This document shows positions 46,342-54,898 of a stretch of 64,000 nt of DNA, in pieces. Source of the stretch: an uncultured Tessaracoccus sp. (lineage in GTDB: Bacteria > Actinomycetota > Actinomycetes > Propionibacteriales > Propionibacteriaceae); the NCBI RefSeq assembly GCF_943914565.1, contig NZ_CALUCN010000001.1:1-64000 (forward strand), read 5' to 3'. The notes beneath the pieces are model-generated. The model ran no database searches. It was given only the letters and a program-made list of their open reading frames with translations, and was not told the origin of the DNA. The translations under genes were made by a program, and so were the position numbers. Position 1 is the first letter of the stretch. Each line of letters starts with the position of its first letter.

Positions 46342-47604
46342 ATGCGTACCCCCGTGCCCGAGTACCTCGCGGACGTGCTGGCCGACCAGGCCGCCAACCT
46401 GGACGGTGTGCTGGCCGACTACATCCCCGAGCTGGCCCGCGTCGATCCCGACCGGCTCGCCGTCGCGCTGTGCATGGGCGACGGCACCGTGCACGCGGCG
46501 GGGGACTCGGAGGCGAGCTTCACGATCCAGTCGATGTCGAAGCCGTTCGTCTACGCCCTCGCGCTCGACGGCGCCGGGCAGGATGCCGTGTCGCGAACGG
46601 TCGGCGTCGAGCCGTCGGGCGATGCGTTCCACTCGCTGTCGCTCGGCGAGGACGGCCGCCCGCGCAACCCGATGATCAACGCCGGCGCGATCGCGACCCA
46701 CACCCTCGTCGGCGGGCCGCGCGCCCCACTGGCGTACCGGACAGGTCTGATCGTCGACGGGCTCTCGCGCTTCGCGGGCCGACGCCTGGAGGTCGACGAG
46801 GAGGTGGCCACGTCGGAGTTCGAGACGTCGTTCCGCAACCGCGGGGTGGCGAACATGCTCCGCCACGTCGGGGTGATCGAGCAGGACCCGCGCGACGTCG
46901 TGCGCGAGTACAGCAGGCAGTGCGCGATCCGCGTCACGACGAAGGACGTCGCCGTCATGGCTGTGACGCTCGCCATGGGCGGACGCAACCCGGTGACGGG
47001 CATCCGCGTGGTGCCGCGCTGGGTGACGAAGCGGGTGCTGTCGGTGATGATGACCTGCGGCATGTACGACGCGGCGGGGGACTGGATGACGACGGTCGGC
47101 ATTCCCGCCAAGTCCGGCGTCTCCGGCGGCATCCTCGGCGCGATCCCCGGCCACGTGGGGCTCGCCGCGTTCTCCCCGCGCGTCGACGGGCACGGGCACA
47201 GCGTGCGCGGGGTCAAGGTGTTCGAGCAGCTCTCGCGCGACCTGAACCTCCACCTCATGGACATCCAGGAGGCCCGGGTCCGGCTCCTGCAGTCGAGCGG
47301 CGAGGTCGAGCTGCGCGACGGCACCGCCAGGCACCTGCGCCTGCGCGGCGCGCTGTACTTCGGCTCGGTCGAACGGCTCCTGCGCGAGCTGCTCGACGTC
47401 GACACCGACGAACGCGTCGTCATCGACCTCACTGACGTCACCCACATCAACCCCGTCGGCCGCAGGATGCTGCTGGAGGCGATGGCCGACTGGCAGGTCG
47501 ACGACCACCGGCTCCTGCTCGTCGACCCCAACGGGCGGCTCTCCGACCCGCGCGGCACCGGCGTCGAGATGGACGTCGTCAAGGAGATCGCCCAGGAGCA
47601 GTGA
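46342..47604 (+). CDS. glsA: glutaminase with C-terminal STAS domain
   Basis: 420-residue fusion. Residues 1-300 are a serine-type glutaminase hydrolysing glutamine to glutamate and ammonia: SxxK nucleophile SMSKPF near 64, NPMINAGAI near 110, FRNRGVANMLR near 167, SGVSGGILGAIPGH near 255. Residues about 315-405 are a STAS domain (ERVVIDLTDVTHINPVGRRM), the fold of SpoIIAA antisigma antagonists, present in a subset of actinobacterial glutaminases. TAGATT (46330-46335) is 6 nt before the ATG, so it is probably leaderless. Divergent from the DUF4112 gene. Confidence 0.92.
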   Translation: MRTPVPEYLADVLADQAANLDGVLADYIPELARVDPDRLAVALCMGDGTVHAAGDSEASFTIQSMSKPFVYALALDGAGQDAVSRTVGVEPSGDAFHSLSLGEDGRPRNPMINAGAIATHTLVGGPRAPLAYRTGLIVDGLSRFAGRRLEVDEEVATSEFETSFRNRGVANMLRHVGVIEQDPRDVVREYSRQCAIRVTTKDVAVMAVTLAMGGRNPVTGIRVVPRWVTKRVLSVMMTCGMYDAAGDWMTTVGIPAKSGVSGGILGAIPGHVGLAAFSPRVDGHGHSVRGVKVFEQLSRDLNLHLMDIQEARVRLLQSSGEVELRDGTARHLRLRGALYFGSVERLLRELLDVDTDERVVIDLTDVTHINPVGRRMLLEAMADWQVDDHRLLLVDPNGRLSDPRGTGVEMDVVKEIAQEQ

Positions 47605-47680
47605 ACAGCGGGTCCGGCACGGTGATCGTCGTGCGCACGGAGTGCGCGGACGAGGTTCCGGCCGGATGCATGCTGGGTTC

Positions 47681-47757
47681 CGCACGGTTTCGTCCCCGCG
47701 TGATGGGTTCGCCCCCAGATCCGGGATGAGATCGCATCGCGGGGACGAAACCGTGCG
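47681..47757. repeat. 20-bp inverted repeat between convergent genes
   Basis: Arms 47681-47700 and 47738-47757 are perfect 20-bp inverted copies (left arm begins CGCACGGTTTCGTC) around a 37-nt spacer. It lies between two convergent genes. It could be a bidirectional terminator, but the long loop also fits a small dispersed element. The rest of 47605-47809 shows no gene. Confidence 0.75.
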
Positions 47758-47809
47758 CTCGCGGGCGGTCTCGTGTCGGAGGCGTGGCCTGGGGGTGGTG
47801 CGTGGCGGT

Positions 47810-48373
47810 TCAGCGTTGTGCGGATCGTAGACGGCTGCGGCCCGCGTGGCGGGCGGCCTTGGTGCGGTTGCCGCAGCGTCGCATCGCGCACCAGCGGCGG
47901 GAGCGGGCGGGCGAGGTGTCGACGAACCGGATCCCGCAGCGCTCGTGCTCGCACTCCTTGACCAGGGCGAGGGCGCCGTCGGCGACGAGGGCGACGGCGT
48001 CCGCGGCCACGAGCCCGAGCGCCGCCTGGACGGAGCGTCCGGGGCGCGCGGGCACGACGGCGGCGGCGTCGGTGAGCCGGGGGAGCGACTGCCGTCGGGC
48101 GCAGTCGTTGATGCGCGCGAGGTCGCGCGGGGTGGGGGAGCCGCCGAGGAGCGCGTCGAGGGCGTCGCGCAGCCTCGCCGCGGCCGCAACGTCGCGGTCC
48201 GTGGCGGGCTGGGCCCCGTCGGCGAGCAGGCCTGCGGTGACGAGCCACGTCGTGAGGGCGTCCGGGGTGGCCACGGTGTCGACGGGGGTGCGGCGCCGGG
48301 CGCGCAGGGTGTTCACGAAGTCGATCGACGGCCGCCCGCCGTCCCACACCCAGCTCTCGTCCAGAACACGCAC
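47810..48373 (-). CDS. CGNR zinc-finger regulator
   Basis: 187 residues. The N-terminal 120 residues are the ABATE domain (DFVNTLRAR, arginine and acid-rich helices); the C-terminal CGNR zinc finger has CEHERCGIRFVDTSPARSRR then WCAMRRCGNRTKA, four Cys with the CGNR signature. Such proteins are presumed transcription factors, often encoded beside hydrolases or efflux genes. GTG start; TAGGAT (48386-48381) is 7 nt ahead, so leaderless. It is divergent from the dehalogenase-like gene and is the obvious candidate to bind the palindrome at 48418-48450. Confidence 0.85.
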   Translation of the reverse strand: MRVLDESWVWDGGRPSIDFVNTLRARRRTPVDTVATPDALTTWLVTAGLLADGAQPATDRDVAAAARLRDALDALLGGSPTPRDLARINDCARRQSLPRLTDAAAVVPARPGRSVQAALGLVAADAVALVADGALALVKECEHERCGIRFVDTSPARSRRWCAMRRCGNRTKAARHAGRSRLRSAQR

Positions 48374-48395
48374 GGGACCAATCCTACGTCGGGTC

Positions 48396-48450
48396 TTGTG
48401 GGCCGGGCGGCGAGATTACTAACCTCTGAAAGAGACAAAAGGAGGTTAGT
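48396..48450 (+). promoter_or_regulatory. promoter and palindromic operator of hydrolase gene
   Basis: ACTAACCTC (48418-48426) and GAGGTTAGT (48442-48450) form a perfect 9-bp inverted repeat with a 15-nt spacer. The left arm covers the likely -10 (TAACCT 48420-48425; -35 TTGTGG 48396-48401, 18 bp spacing), and the right arm contains the Shine-Dalgarno. It can block transcription as an operator or hide the ribosome site as an RNA hairpin. Confidence 0.65.
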
Positions 48451-49326
48451 GTGTTCGAAGGATTCACCACCGAGACCCACGAGCTCGACGGCGCTCGGCT
48501 GGCCGTGCGGATCGGCGGCGACGGCCCGCCCGTGCTGCTCCTGCACGGCTACCCGCAGACCGGCGCGATGTGGCACGCCACCGCAGCCGCGCTCGCTCGG
48601 CGGTACACCGTCGTCGTGCCCGACCTGCGTGGCTACGGGCGTTCGGAGGCGCTCGACGAGGACTTCTCGTTCCGCGCCATGGCGCGCGACGGCGTCGAGC
48701 TCATGACGCGGATCGGCCTCGACCGGTTCGCCGTGGTCGGGCACGACCGCGGCGCCCGCACCGCGCACCGCATGGCGCTCGACCACGGCGAGCGACTCAC
48801 GTCCGTGGCGCTGCTGGACATCCTCCCCACCCTCGAGGTCTGGCGGACGATGGACGCCTGGCTCGCCCGCCGCTACTTCCACTGGCTCTTCCTGAGCCAG
48901 CCGGCGCCCCTGCCCGACACGCTCATCCAGGCGGAGCCGCTCGTGTACCTCGACGCGGCCCTCGGTGGGCTCGGCGGGGAGTCCGCGGTGTTCGACGACG
49001 AGGCCCTGGCCGAGTACCGCGAGGCCGCCCAGCGCCCCGACGTGGTCGCGGCCTGGTGCCACGACTACCGCGCCGCGGCGACGACCGACGTCGAGCTCGA
49101 CGAGGCCGACGAAGGCCGCGTGCTCGACCACCCCTGCTTGGTGCTGTGGGGCGCGAAGGGCTTCGTCGCGCACCACGTCGACCCGCTCGAGGCCTGGCGA
49201 CGGCGGTTCTCGCACGCGGTCGGCCACGCCGTCGACGCGGGCCACTTCCTCGTGGAGGAGCGGCCGGAGGAGGTGCTCCTGGCGATCGAGGCGCACCTCG
49301 ACGCGTCGGACTCACGCGCAGGGTGA
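48451..49326 (+). CDS. alpha/beta-hydrolase of the haloacetate dehalogenase family
   Basis: 291 residues. HGYPQTG oxyanion region near 31, DLRGYGRS near 55, nucleophile Asp in VGHDRGAR near 98, RRYFHWLFLSQP near 140 (the His-Trp pair that holds halide in fluoroacetate dehalogenases), CHDYRA near 204, WGAKG near 233, catalytic His in GHFLVEE near 264. An Asp nucleophile rather than Ser points to dehalogenase or epoxide hydrolase. Consensus AAAAGGAGG before the GTG. Controlled by the palindrome upstream, probably by the CGNR protein. Actual substrate unproven. Confidence 0.83.
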   Translation: MFEGFTTETHELDGARLAVRIGGDGPPVLLLHGYPQTGAMWHATAAALARRYTVVVPDLRGYGRSEALDEDFSFRAMARDGVELMTRIGLDRFAVVGHDRGARTAHRMALDHGERLTSVALLDILPTLEVWRTMDAWLARRYFHWLFLSQPAPLPDTLIQAEPLVYLDAALGGLGGESAVFDDEALAEYREAAQRPDVVAAWCHDYRAAATTDVELDEADEGRVLDHPCLVLWGAKGFVAHHVDPLEAWRRRFSHAVGHAVDAGHFLVEERPEEVLLAIEAHLDASDSRAG

Positions 49327-49364
49327 GGTCGCGCCCCGGCCCGGGCCGATAGGCTTGGGGCACC

Positions 49365-50816
49365 ATGACTGACTTCACGCCTGCCCGCACCCGCGTCGCC
49401 CCGTCGCCCACCGGCGACCCCCACGTCGGCACCGCCTTCATGGCGCTGTTCGACCTCGCCTGGGCGAGGAGGACCGGCGGCCAGTTCGTGCTGCGCATCG
49501 AGGACACCGACCAGGCGCGCCTCGTCGAGGGCAGCGAACAGCAGATCCACGACTCGCTCGCCTGGCTCGGCCTCCAGCCCGACGAGGGCCCGGGCGTCGG
49601 CGGCGAGCACGGCCCCTACCGGCAGTCCGAGCGGCTGGAGACCTACCGGCCGTTCGTCGACCAGCTCATCGAGGCCGGCCACGCCTACTACTGCTGGTGC
49701 TCGCCCGAACGCCTCAAGGAGATGCGCGACGAGCAGGCCCGCACCAAGCAAGCCACCACGGGCTACGACCGCCTGTGCCACGGCATGACCCGCGAGGAGC
49801 GCGCGAAGCTCCCCGGGTTCCAGGAGACCCCCGTGGTGCGGATGCTCATCCCCGACGACGTGCCGCTCGTCTTCGACGACGTCATCCGCGGGCGCGTGAA
49901 GGCGCCGCGCCCCGACGACCAGGTGATCCTCAAGGCCGACGGATTCCCCACCTACCACCTCGCGGTCGTCGTGGACGACCACCTCATGGGCATCACCACT
50001 GTCGTGCGTGGCGAGGAGTGGATCTCGTCGACGCCGAAGCACATCCTCCTGTACCGGTGGCTGGGCTGGGACGTGCCGCAGTTCGCGCACATGCCGCTGC
50101 TGCGCAACACCGACAAGTCGAAGATCTCCAAGCGCAAGAATCCTGCCGCGCGCCTGCTGTGGTTCAAGGAGCAGGGCTACCTCCCCGACGCGGTGCGCAA
50201 CTTCCTGCAGCTCCTCGGCTACGCCGGCGACGACGACCAGGAGGTGAAGTCGTTCGAGCAGTTCGTCGAGGAGTTCGCCTGGGAGAAGGTGCACACCGTC
50301 GGGCCCATCTTCGACGTGAAGAAGCTCGACTGGATGAACGGCCACTACATCCGCCAGATGAGCGTCGACGAGCTCACCGCAGCCATCGTCGAGTGGGCGA
50401 GGGCCTACGGGCACTGGCAGGACGGCATGCGCGTCGACGTGCTCCGGCAGGCGGTGCCGATCATCCAGGAACGACTCGTGACCCTCGCTGACGCGTTGCC
50501 GCAGCTCGACTACCTGTTCGCCGACGAGGTCGAGGTCGAGGACAAGGCCCGCGACGGGCTGGCCGACAACGCCGCGGAGGTGCTCGACGCGGGCATCGCC
50601 GTGCTCGAGTCGGTGCCGATGGACGCCTCGTCGATCCAGGCGGCGCTCCGGGAGCGCATCGTCGAGGGCATGGGCATCAAGCCGAAGTTCGCGTTCGCGC
50701 CGCTGCGGGTTGCCGTCTCCGGCCGCAAGGTCTCCCCGCCGCTGTTCGAGTCGATGGAGATCCTCGGCAGGGATCGCACCCTGGCGAGGCTCAGGAGTCT
50801 GCGCGAGACCCTGTGA
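49365..50816 (+). CDS. gltX: glutamyl-tRNA synthetase
   Basis: 483-residue class I synthetase charging tRNA-Glu. HIGH-type PSPTGDPHVGT near residue 9, LRIEDTDQARLVEGSE near 43, KISKRK near 254, helical anticodon-binding C half. TAGGCT (49350-49355) ends 9 nt before the ATG, suggesting a very short or absent leader. With glnS also present, this GluRS may be discriminating (Glu only), which sequence alone cannot show. It converges on the paralogous membrane-protein pair, overlapping the end of the nearer one by 26 bp. Confidence 0.95.
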   Translation: MTDFTPARTRVAPSPTGDPHVGTAFMALFDLAWARRTGGQFVLRIEDTDQARLVEGSEQQIHDSLAWLGLQPDEGPGVGGEHGPYRQSERLETYRPFVDQLIEAGHAYYCWCSPERLKEMRDEQARTKQATTGYDRLCHGMTREERAKLPGFQETPVVRMLIPDDVPLVFDDVIRGRVKAPRPDDQVILKADGFPTYHLAVVVDDHLMGITTVVRGEEWISSTPKHILLYRWLGWDVPQFAHMPLLRNTDKSKISKRKNPAARLLWFKEQGYLPDAVRNFLQLLGYAGDDDQEVKSFEQFVEEFAWEKVHTVGPIFDVKKLDWMNGHYIRQMSVDELTAAIVEWARAYGHWQDGMRVDVLRQAVPIIQERLVTLADALPQLDYLFADEVEVEDKARDGLADNAAEVLDAGIAVLESVPMDASSIQAALRERIVEGMGIKPKFAFAPLRVAVSGRKVSPPLFESMEILGRDRTLARLRSLRETL

Positions 50817-51816
50817 CGTCGGGTCCCGCCTCGATGGCGAGGGTCTCGTCGAGCCGCGGCAGGTAGTAGAGCGCGAGCTCGTCGAGGATACGGCGGACCT
50901 GGCTGAGCGACGCCTGTCGTTCGCCTTCGGTGCTGGCCCCGGCCGCGAGCCGGGCCGCCTTGCCGGCGCGTCGGGCGTCGCCGCGTGCCTCCTCGGGCAG
51001 GTGCGCGATCCCCAGCCGCTCGGCGTTGGCCTGTGCGACGTTGAACGACACCTCCACCTCGGAGGCGAGCGCGTCGAGCTCGTCGGTGGGTGTCTGGTCG
51101 GTCACGTCGTCGAAGCGTACGAGCGCGGCCTCGAACTCCGCCGTCGCCGGCACCGCCGGGTCGAACAGCGCCGAGCACTCGATGCGGTAGGCGATGTCCT
51201 CGCGCAGTTCGAGGTGGCGCTCCCGGATCGCGTCCACGCGCTGGAACGTGAGTTGCCGACGGTCCGCACCCGCCGTCGGTGACACCCACAGCTTCCCCTG
51301 CTCGCGCGTGAGCACGTAGGGCAGGATCGTCTCCATCGTGATGCCGAGCCGGTCCGGTGCGAGGAACTGCAGCTCGTTGCCGCGCCGGAACAGCCGCTGC
51401 ACGGCCACGCTCGCAGCACCGGCGGCGAGGAACGCCAGGTAGAGCTGCCCCGCCGACGCGAACACGACGACGGCCGTGCCCACCACGGCCGAGACCAACA
51501 GCCCCACCCACGTGCGGGGAGCGAGCAGCCCCTGGTGCCGCCACAGGACGGCGGGCACCGACACCGCGCGCACGTCGTGCGCGTCGCCGGGGTGCAGCCA
51601 CGCGTTCGCCTTCTGGCCGACGGTGGCCCCGTCCTTCACGTCCTCGGTGAACCGCTCACCGTTCAGGCGCTGGAGGTGCAGCTTGGTCTTGGCGTGCTCG
51701 GTGCGCCGCACGTCGACGACGATCCCGTCCTCGTCGTGGTGGACGAAGATCGCGCCCGGCGGGAGGCTGCCCCACGTCGTCTCGAGCGGGACGGGCTGCC
51801 ACGGCTCGGACCTCAT
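50791..51816 (-). CDS. membrane protein, paralogue B of a tandem pair
   Basis: 341 residues, no recognised family. N-terminal 95 residues are soluble beta-rich sequence (VPLETTWGSLPPGAIFVHHD), two adjacent membrane helices at about 102-140, then a 200-residue helical domain with YRIECSALFD near 212, NAERLGIAHLPEEARGDA near 265 and ILDELALYYLP near 313. These three blocks recur in the upstream paralogue. The ATG overlaps that gene's stop (ATGA), so the two are co-translated and may form a heteromer. The 3' end overlaps the gltX end by 26 bp on the other strand. Confidence 0.65.
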   Translation of the reverse strand: MRSEPWQPVPLETTWGSLPPGAIFVHHDEDGIVVDVRRTEHAKTKLHLQRLNGERFTEDVKDGATVGQKANAWLHPGDAHDVRAVSVPAVLWRHQGLLAPRTWVGLLVSAVVGTAVVVFASAGQLYLAFLAAGAASVAVQRLFRRGNELQFLAPDRLGITMETILPYVLTREQGKLWVSPTAGADRRQLTFQRVDAIRERHLELREDIAYRIECSALFDPAVPATAEFEAALVRFDDVTDQTPTDELDALASEVEVSFNVAQANAERLGIAHLPEEARGDARRAGKAARLAAGASTEGERQASLSQVRRILDELALYYLPRLDETLAIEAGPDVTGSRADS

Positions 51817-52784
51817 CCCATCCTCCTACCGGGCAGCGCGAGCGGTTGCCGGCCGGTGATCGCACGGCGGGCGTCCGTGCCGGAGGGGAGGTAGTACAGG
51901 GCGAGCTCGTCGAGGATTGCCACGGCCCGACGCAGCGCCGCCTCGCGCTCCGCGTCCGGCGTGCGCTCGTCCGTGGCGAGGCGCGCGGCCTTGAGCGCGG
52001 TGCCCGCCTTGTCCCTCGCCCGGGCGGGGAGGTGGTCCATGCCCACCCGTTCGGCGTTCGCGCGGGCCGCATCGAACGTCGCGCGGACCCGGCTGGCGAG
52101 CTCGCGGCGCGCGTCGTCGGTGACGACGCCCTCGTTGTTGTCCCACTGCAGCAGCGCCAGGGTGAAGGCCTTCGTCGCAGGTTCCTGCGCGTCGAACAGC
52201 GCGGGGTACTCGATGCGGTACACGACATCGCTCACGAGCCGGCCGTACTCGGCCTTCACGTCGTCGATCTCGATCTCCTCCGGCAGCGCGGGGAGCGGCA
52301 GCTCGGCGGCGAGCACGGCCGTCCCGTCGTCGTGCAGTGCCCACTGGCGGTGCCGCATGGACCGGCGTGCCAGCTCCTGTGCCAGGAACAGGGTGAGCAT
52401 CCCGACGCCGACGAGGAGGTAGCTCACCCAGCCCCACTCGTCGAAGAAGATGCCGGCGACGCCCGTGGCCAGCCCCGCGGTGATCCAGGCGAGGTGCGCC
52501 GCGGTCCGGCCGCGCCGGTAGCGGCTCACGACCGTGCCGCCCGATGCCCGGAACGCGCGGAGCGGCCGGGACGCGGCCGCCATGCCGATCACCTGCCCCA
52601 GCGGCTCGTCGGGGCCGACGCCGTGCAGCTTCTCGAGCCGGCCGTTGGGGAGGTGGGCCTCGAGTTCGCAGGTGTTGCCGAGGCGGCTGCCGGTCACGAG
52701 CGTGCGGCCTGCCTCAGTCTCCACCACGAGCAGACTGCCGAGGGTCCCCACGGGCGCGTCGAGCGGAACCTCGTCGAACTCCAT
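51813..52784 (-). CDS. membrane protein, paralogue A of a tandem pair
   Basis: 323 residues, same architecture as paralogue B: soluble N-terminal part (VPLDAPVGTLGSLLVVETEAG), two membrane helices at about 100-140, helical domain with YRIEYPALFD, NAERVGMDHLPARARDKAG and ILDELALYYLP. ATG 52784 was chosen because paralogue B aligns from here and TATCGT (52797-52792) lies 7 nt ahead, as for other leaderless genes. The frame stays open upstream with coding-like sequence to a GTG at 53000, so a longer protein is possible. Function unknown. Confidence 0.65.
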   Translation of the reverse strand: MEFDEVPLDAPVGTLGSLLVVETEAGRTLVTGSRLGNTCELEAHLPNGRLEKLHGVGPDEPLGQVIGMAAASRPLRAFRASGGTVVSRYRRGRTAAHLAWITAGLATGVAGIFFDEWGWVSYLLVGVGMLTLFLAQELARRSMRHRQWALHDDGTAVLAAELPLPALPEEIEIDDVKAEYGRLVSDVVYRIEYPALFDAQEPATKAFTLALLQWDNNEGVVTDDARRELASRVRATFDAARANAERVGMDHLPARARDKAGTALKAARLATDERTPDAEREAALRRAVAILDELALYYLPSGTDARRAITGRQPLALPGRRMG

Positions 52785-53070
52785 GCGCCAGACGATACCC
52801 GCCGGGGCACGGGCCCCTCCAGGGGCTCCAGCTCCGCTGGCCCTCCGGGGCTGCCCGACGACCCCGAGCACCCCGTCGGTGTACTCGATGAGGACGTTGC
52901 CGTCGAGCGACGCGAGTGGCTCCTCGAAGGATCGCGGCTCCAGCGCGGGCGGTGGGGCGGACTCGGTCAGGGGCAGCAGGAAACTGTGGGTGCCGCCCAC
53001 CGGAACACCAACGCGGTGCCGGCGCGCAGGGTAGCGTGAGGGCGGAACACCACCGACCGAGGAGGCTGCC
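52785..53070. other. intergenic region between paralogue A and lipoprotein gene
   Basis: Contains the in-frame extension of paralogue A to GTG 53000 (minus strand; includes SFLLPLTESAPPPALEPR and LASLDGNVLIEYTDGVLGVV). TAGCGT (53032-53037, plus) and an overlapping TACCCT (53033-53028, minus) are possible divergent -10 elements. Confidence 0.4.
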
Positions 53071-53985
53071 GTGCACCGACGTGCCGGGATCGCGACCACC
53101 GCGTGTCTGGCCCTGGCAGCATGCGCGCAGGCAGGGAGCCCGACGGGGTCGCCCACCCCGAGCACGCTGCCGCCCAGCCCCACCGGGCGCCCCAGCGCCA
53201 CCGCGAGCGCGAGCCCGACGGCCGCGCCGGAGCCGGTGGCGCTGGGGCGTGTCCGGGTCGACGCGAAGGGCGCGACCGTCGTCGGGGTGGGGGAGGGGCG
53301 TGCGACGCGTGACGCGACCCGGGCGACGAAGCTCACCCGCTCGCTGGGCACGCTGCAGGGCCCGACGGTGTACGAGCTGGGCATCGCCCCCGTCGGCGCC
53401 GAGGTGGTGGTGCACGGCGGCGTCGCCACCTTCAACGACACCACCGGATCACCCGTCGTGGCGATGCCGCTGCCCGTCGTCGTCGACCAAGCCGACGAGC
53501 CCGTCGCGGTCACGATGAGCGTCGTGGACGGGCGGGTGCAGGTCGAGGTCACCCCGGACGAGCAGACCGAGGGCGCCCTCACGATGACCGTGTGGGTGGG
53601 CCGGGACCTCATTGACCGCGTCGTGGTCGACGAGGAGGAGGGGGCGCCGCGCTACACGGTCGTGCGCACCGAGTTCGGTCACGCGCTGCTGGGTGGAGGT
53701 CTCGGAAGCCCCGGCGCGCGGGAGTGGTTCGAGGAGGTGGGCTGGCGGCAGGCGCTCGAACTCGAGCCGGCGCTCGCGAGCCCGGAGTCCGTCCATCAGC
53801 AGTTCGACTGCCACGTGCTCGGCGCACCGGGCAAGGAGGAGTGGCACCTCGAGGCCTTCCGCCCGGACTTCCCCGACTGGCTCCCCAGCGCCGTGCAGCA
53901 CCGCTGCAACTGGACCGCCGACGACGTGGGGCAGGAGCCGGAGGCGTCGCCCACACCCAGTCCGTCGGCGTCGCCGACGTCGTGA
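53071..53985 (+). CDS. lipoprotein with DUF2599-like C-terminal domain
   Basis: 304 residues. Signal peptide with lipobox LAAC near residue 16, a 40-residue Pro/Ser/Thr linker, a middle beta-rich domain with no recognised family, and a C-terminal domain with the DUF2599 pattern: WFEEVGWRQALELEPAL, then HQQFDCHVLGAPGKEEWHLE, RPDFPDW and CNW, two conserved Cys that probably form a disulfide. DUF2599 proteins are secreted actinobacterial proteins of unknown function. GAGGAGG before the GTG. It ends 1 nt from the convergent reductase gene. Confidence 0.75.
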   Translation: MHRRAGIATTACLALAACAQAGSPTGSPTPSTLPPSPTGRPSATASASPTAAPEPVALGRVRVDAKGATVVGVGEGRATRDATRATKLTRSLGTLQGPTVYELGIAPVGAEVVVHGGVATFNDTTGSPVVAMPLPVVVDQADEPVAVTMSVVDGRVQVEVTPDEQTEGALTMTVWVGRDLIDRVVVDEEEGAPRYTVVRTEFGHALLGGGLGSPGAREWFEEVGWRQALELEPALASPESVHQQFDCHVLGAPGKEEWHLEAFRPDFPDWLPSAVQHRCNWTADDVGQEPEASPTPSPSASPTS

Positions 53986-53986
53986 G

Positions 53987-54751
53987 TCAGATCTTGCCGA
54001 TCGGGAGGCGCTTCTCGGCCTGGAACTGGTCCTCGATCCGTCCGAGCGCCCAGTAGCCGGAGATCGACAGCCGCTCCGCGGGCACCTCGCGGTCCTTCAT
54101 CACCCGGCGCAGCTGCTTGACGGCACCGCGCTCGCCGTGGGCGAAGACGCTCACGTCGCCCAACTCGTCCCACGGCAGCGCAGCGACCTCCTCGGCCAGG
54201 CGCTCCTCGCGGTAGGGCGCGCCGTCGCGGACGATCCAGCGGGCCTCGACGCCCTCGGGCGCGGTGAGCGTGCGGGTGTGGCGGTCGGCCTCGACGAGCA
54301 CCAGGCCGCGGGCGTCGTCGGGGAGACGCTCGAGTCCGGCCTCGATTGCGGGGAGCGCGGCCTCGTCGCCGACGAAGAGGTGGAAGTCCGCGTCGAGCCG
54401 TGGCGACCACTTGCCGCCGGGTCCCCGGGCCAGGATCTCGTCGCCGGGCGCGCAGCGGCGCGCCCACGGGGCGGCGAGCCCGGCCTCGCCGTGGGTGAGG
54501 AAATCCACCGTCACCGTGCCGGCGGCGGGGTCGTGCGCCCGCACGGTGTAGGTGCGCGTGGTGGGGCGTTCGGGCAGGTCCTCGAGCAGTGGGCCGTCGG
54601 GGCCGAGGATGAACTTCAGGTAGGCGTCGCTCATGCCGTTGTCCTGGAACGCCGGGGCGTGGAACCGGATGCGCAGCATCGACGGCGTGAGCTCCTCCTT
54701 CGACTCGACGGTGAGCCGGATCAGCGGGCGCTTGGGCTTGGGCGTGGACAT
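53987..54751 (-). CDS. siderophore-interacting flavin reductase (SIP family)
   Basis: 254-residue flavoprotein of the ViuB/YqjH family that reduces ferric siderophores in the cytosol to release iron. FAD-binding motif RPTTRTYTVRAHD near 61, phosphate-binding HGEAGLAAPWA near 87, pyridine-nucleotide side FVGDEAALPAIE near 125, C-terminal SISGYWALGR near 235. AGGAGG is 5-6 nt before the ATG. A palindrome lies 36 nt upstream, but no iron-box of the DtxR/IdeR type was recognised. No siderophore transport genes are adjacent. Confidence 0.9.
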   Translation of the reverse strand: MSTPKPKRPLIRLTVESKEELTPSMLRIRFHAPAFQDNGMSDAYLKFILGPDGPLLEDLPERPTTRTYTVRAHDPAAGTVTVDFLTHGEAGLAAPWARRCAPGDEILARGPGGKWSPRLDADFHLFVGDEAALPAIEAGLERLPDDARGLVLVEADRHTRTLTAPEGVEARWIVRDGAPYREERLAEEVAALPWDELGDVSVFAHGERGAVKQLRRVMKDREVPAERLSISGYWALGRIEDQFQAEKRLPIGKI

Positions 54752-54786
54752 CGAACCTCCTGTGTTCGCTCTCGACCCTACGTTAC

Positions 54787-54802
54787 GCAACAGCAGTGTT
54801 GC
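54787..54802 (-). promoter_or_regulatory. palindrome upstream of siderophore reductase
   Basis: GCAACA and TGTTGC around a 4-nt spacer, next to a possible -10 (TAACGT, minus strand, 54786-54781). Likely operator; regulator unknown. Confidence 0.45.
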
Positions 54803-54898
54803 CAAATTGCCCCGACGTCGGCCCGGCCGGTCTGGAACCACGCCCCGTGGACTCGTGGGGCACGTAGCATGGCTCCCGACCGACGGAAGGAAAGCATC

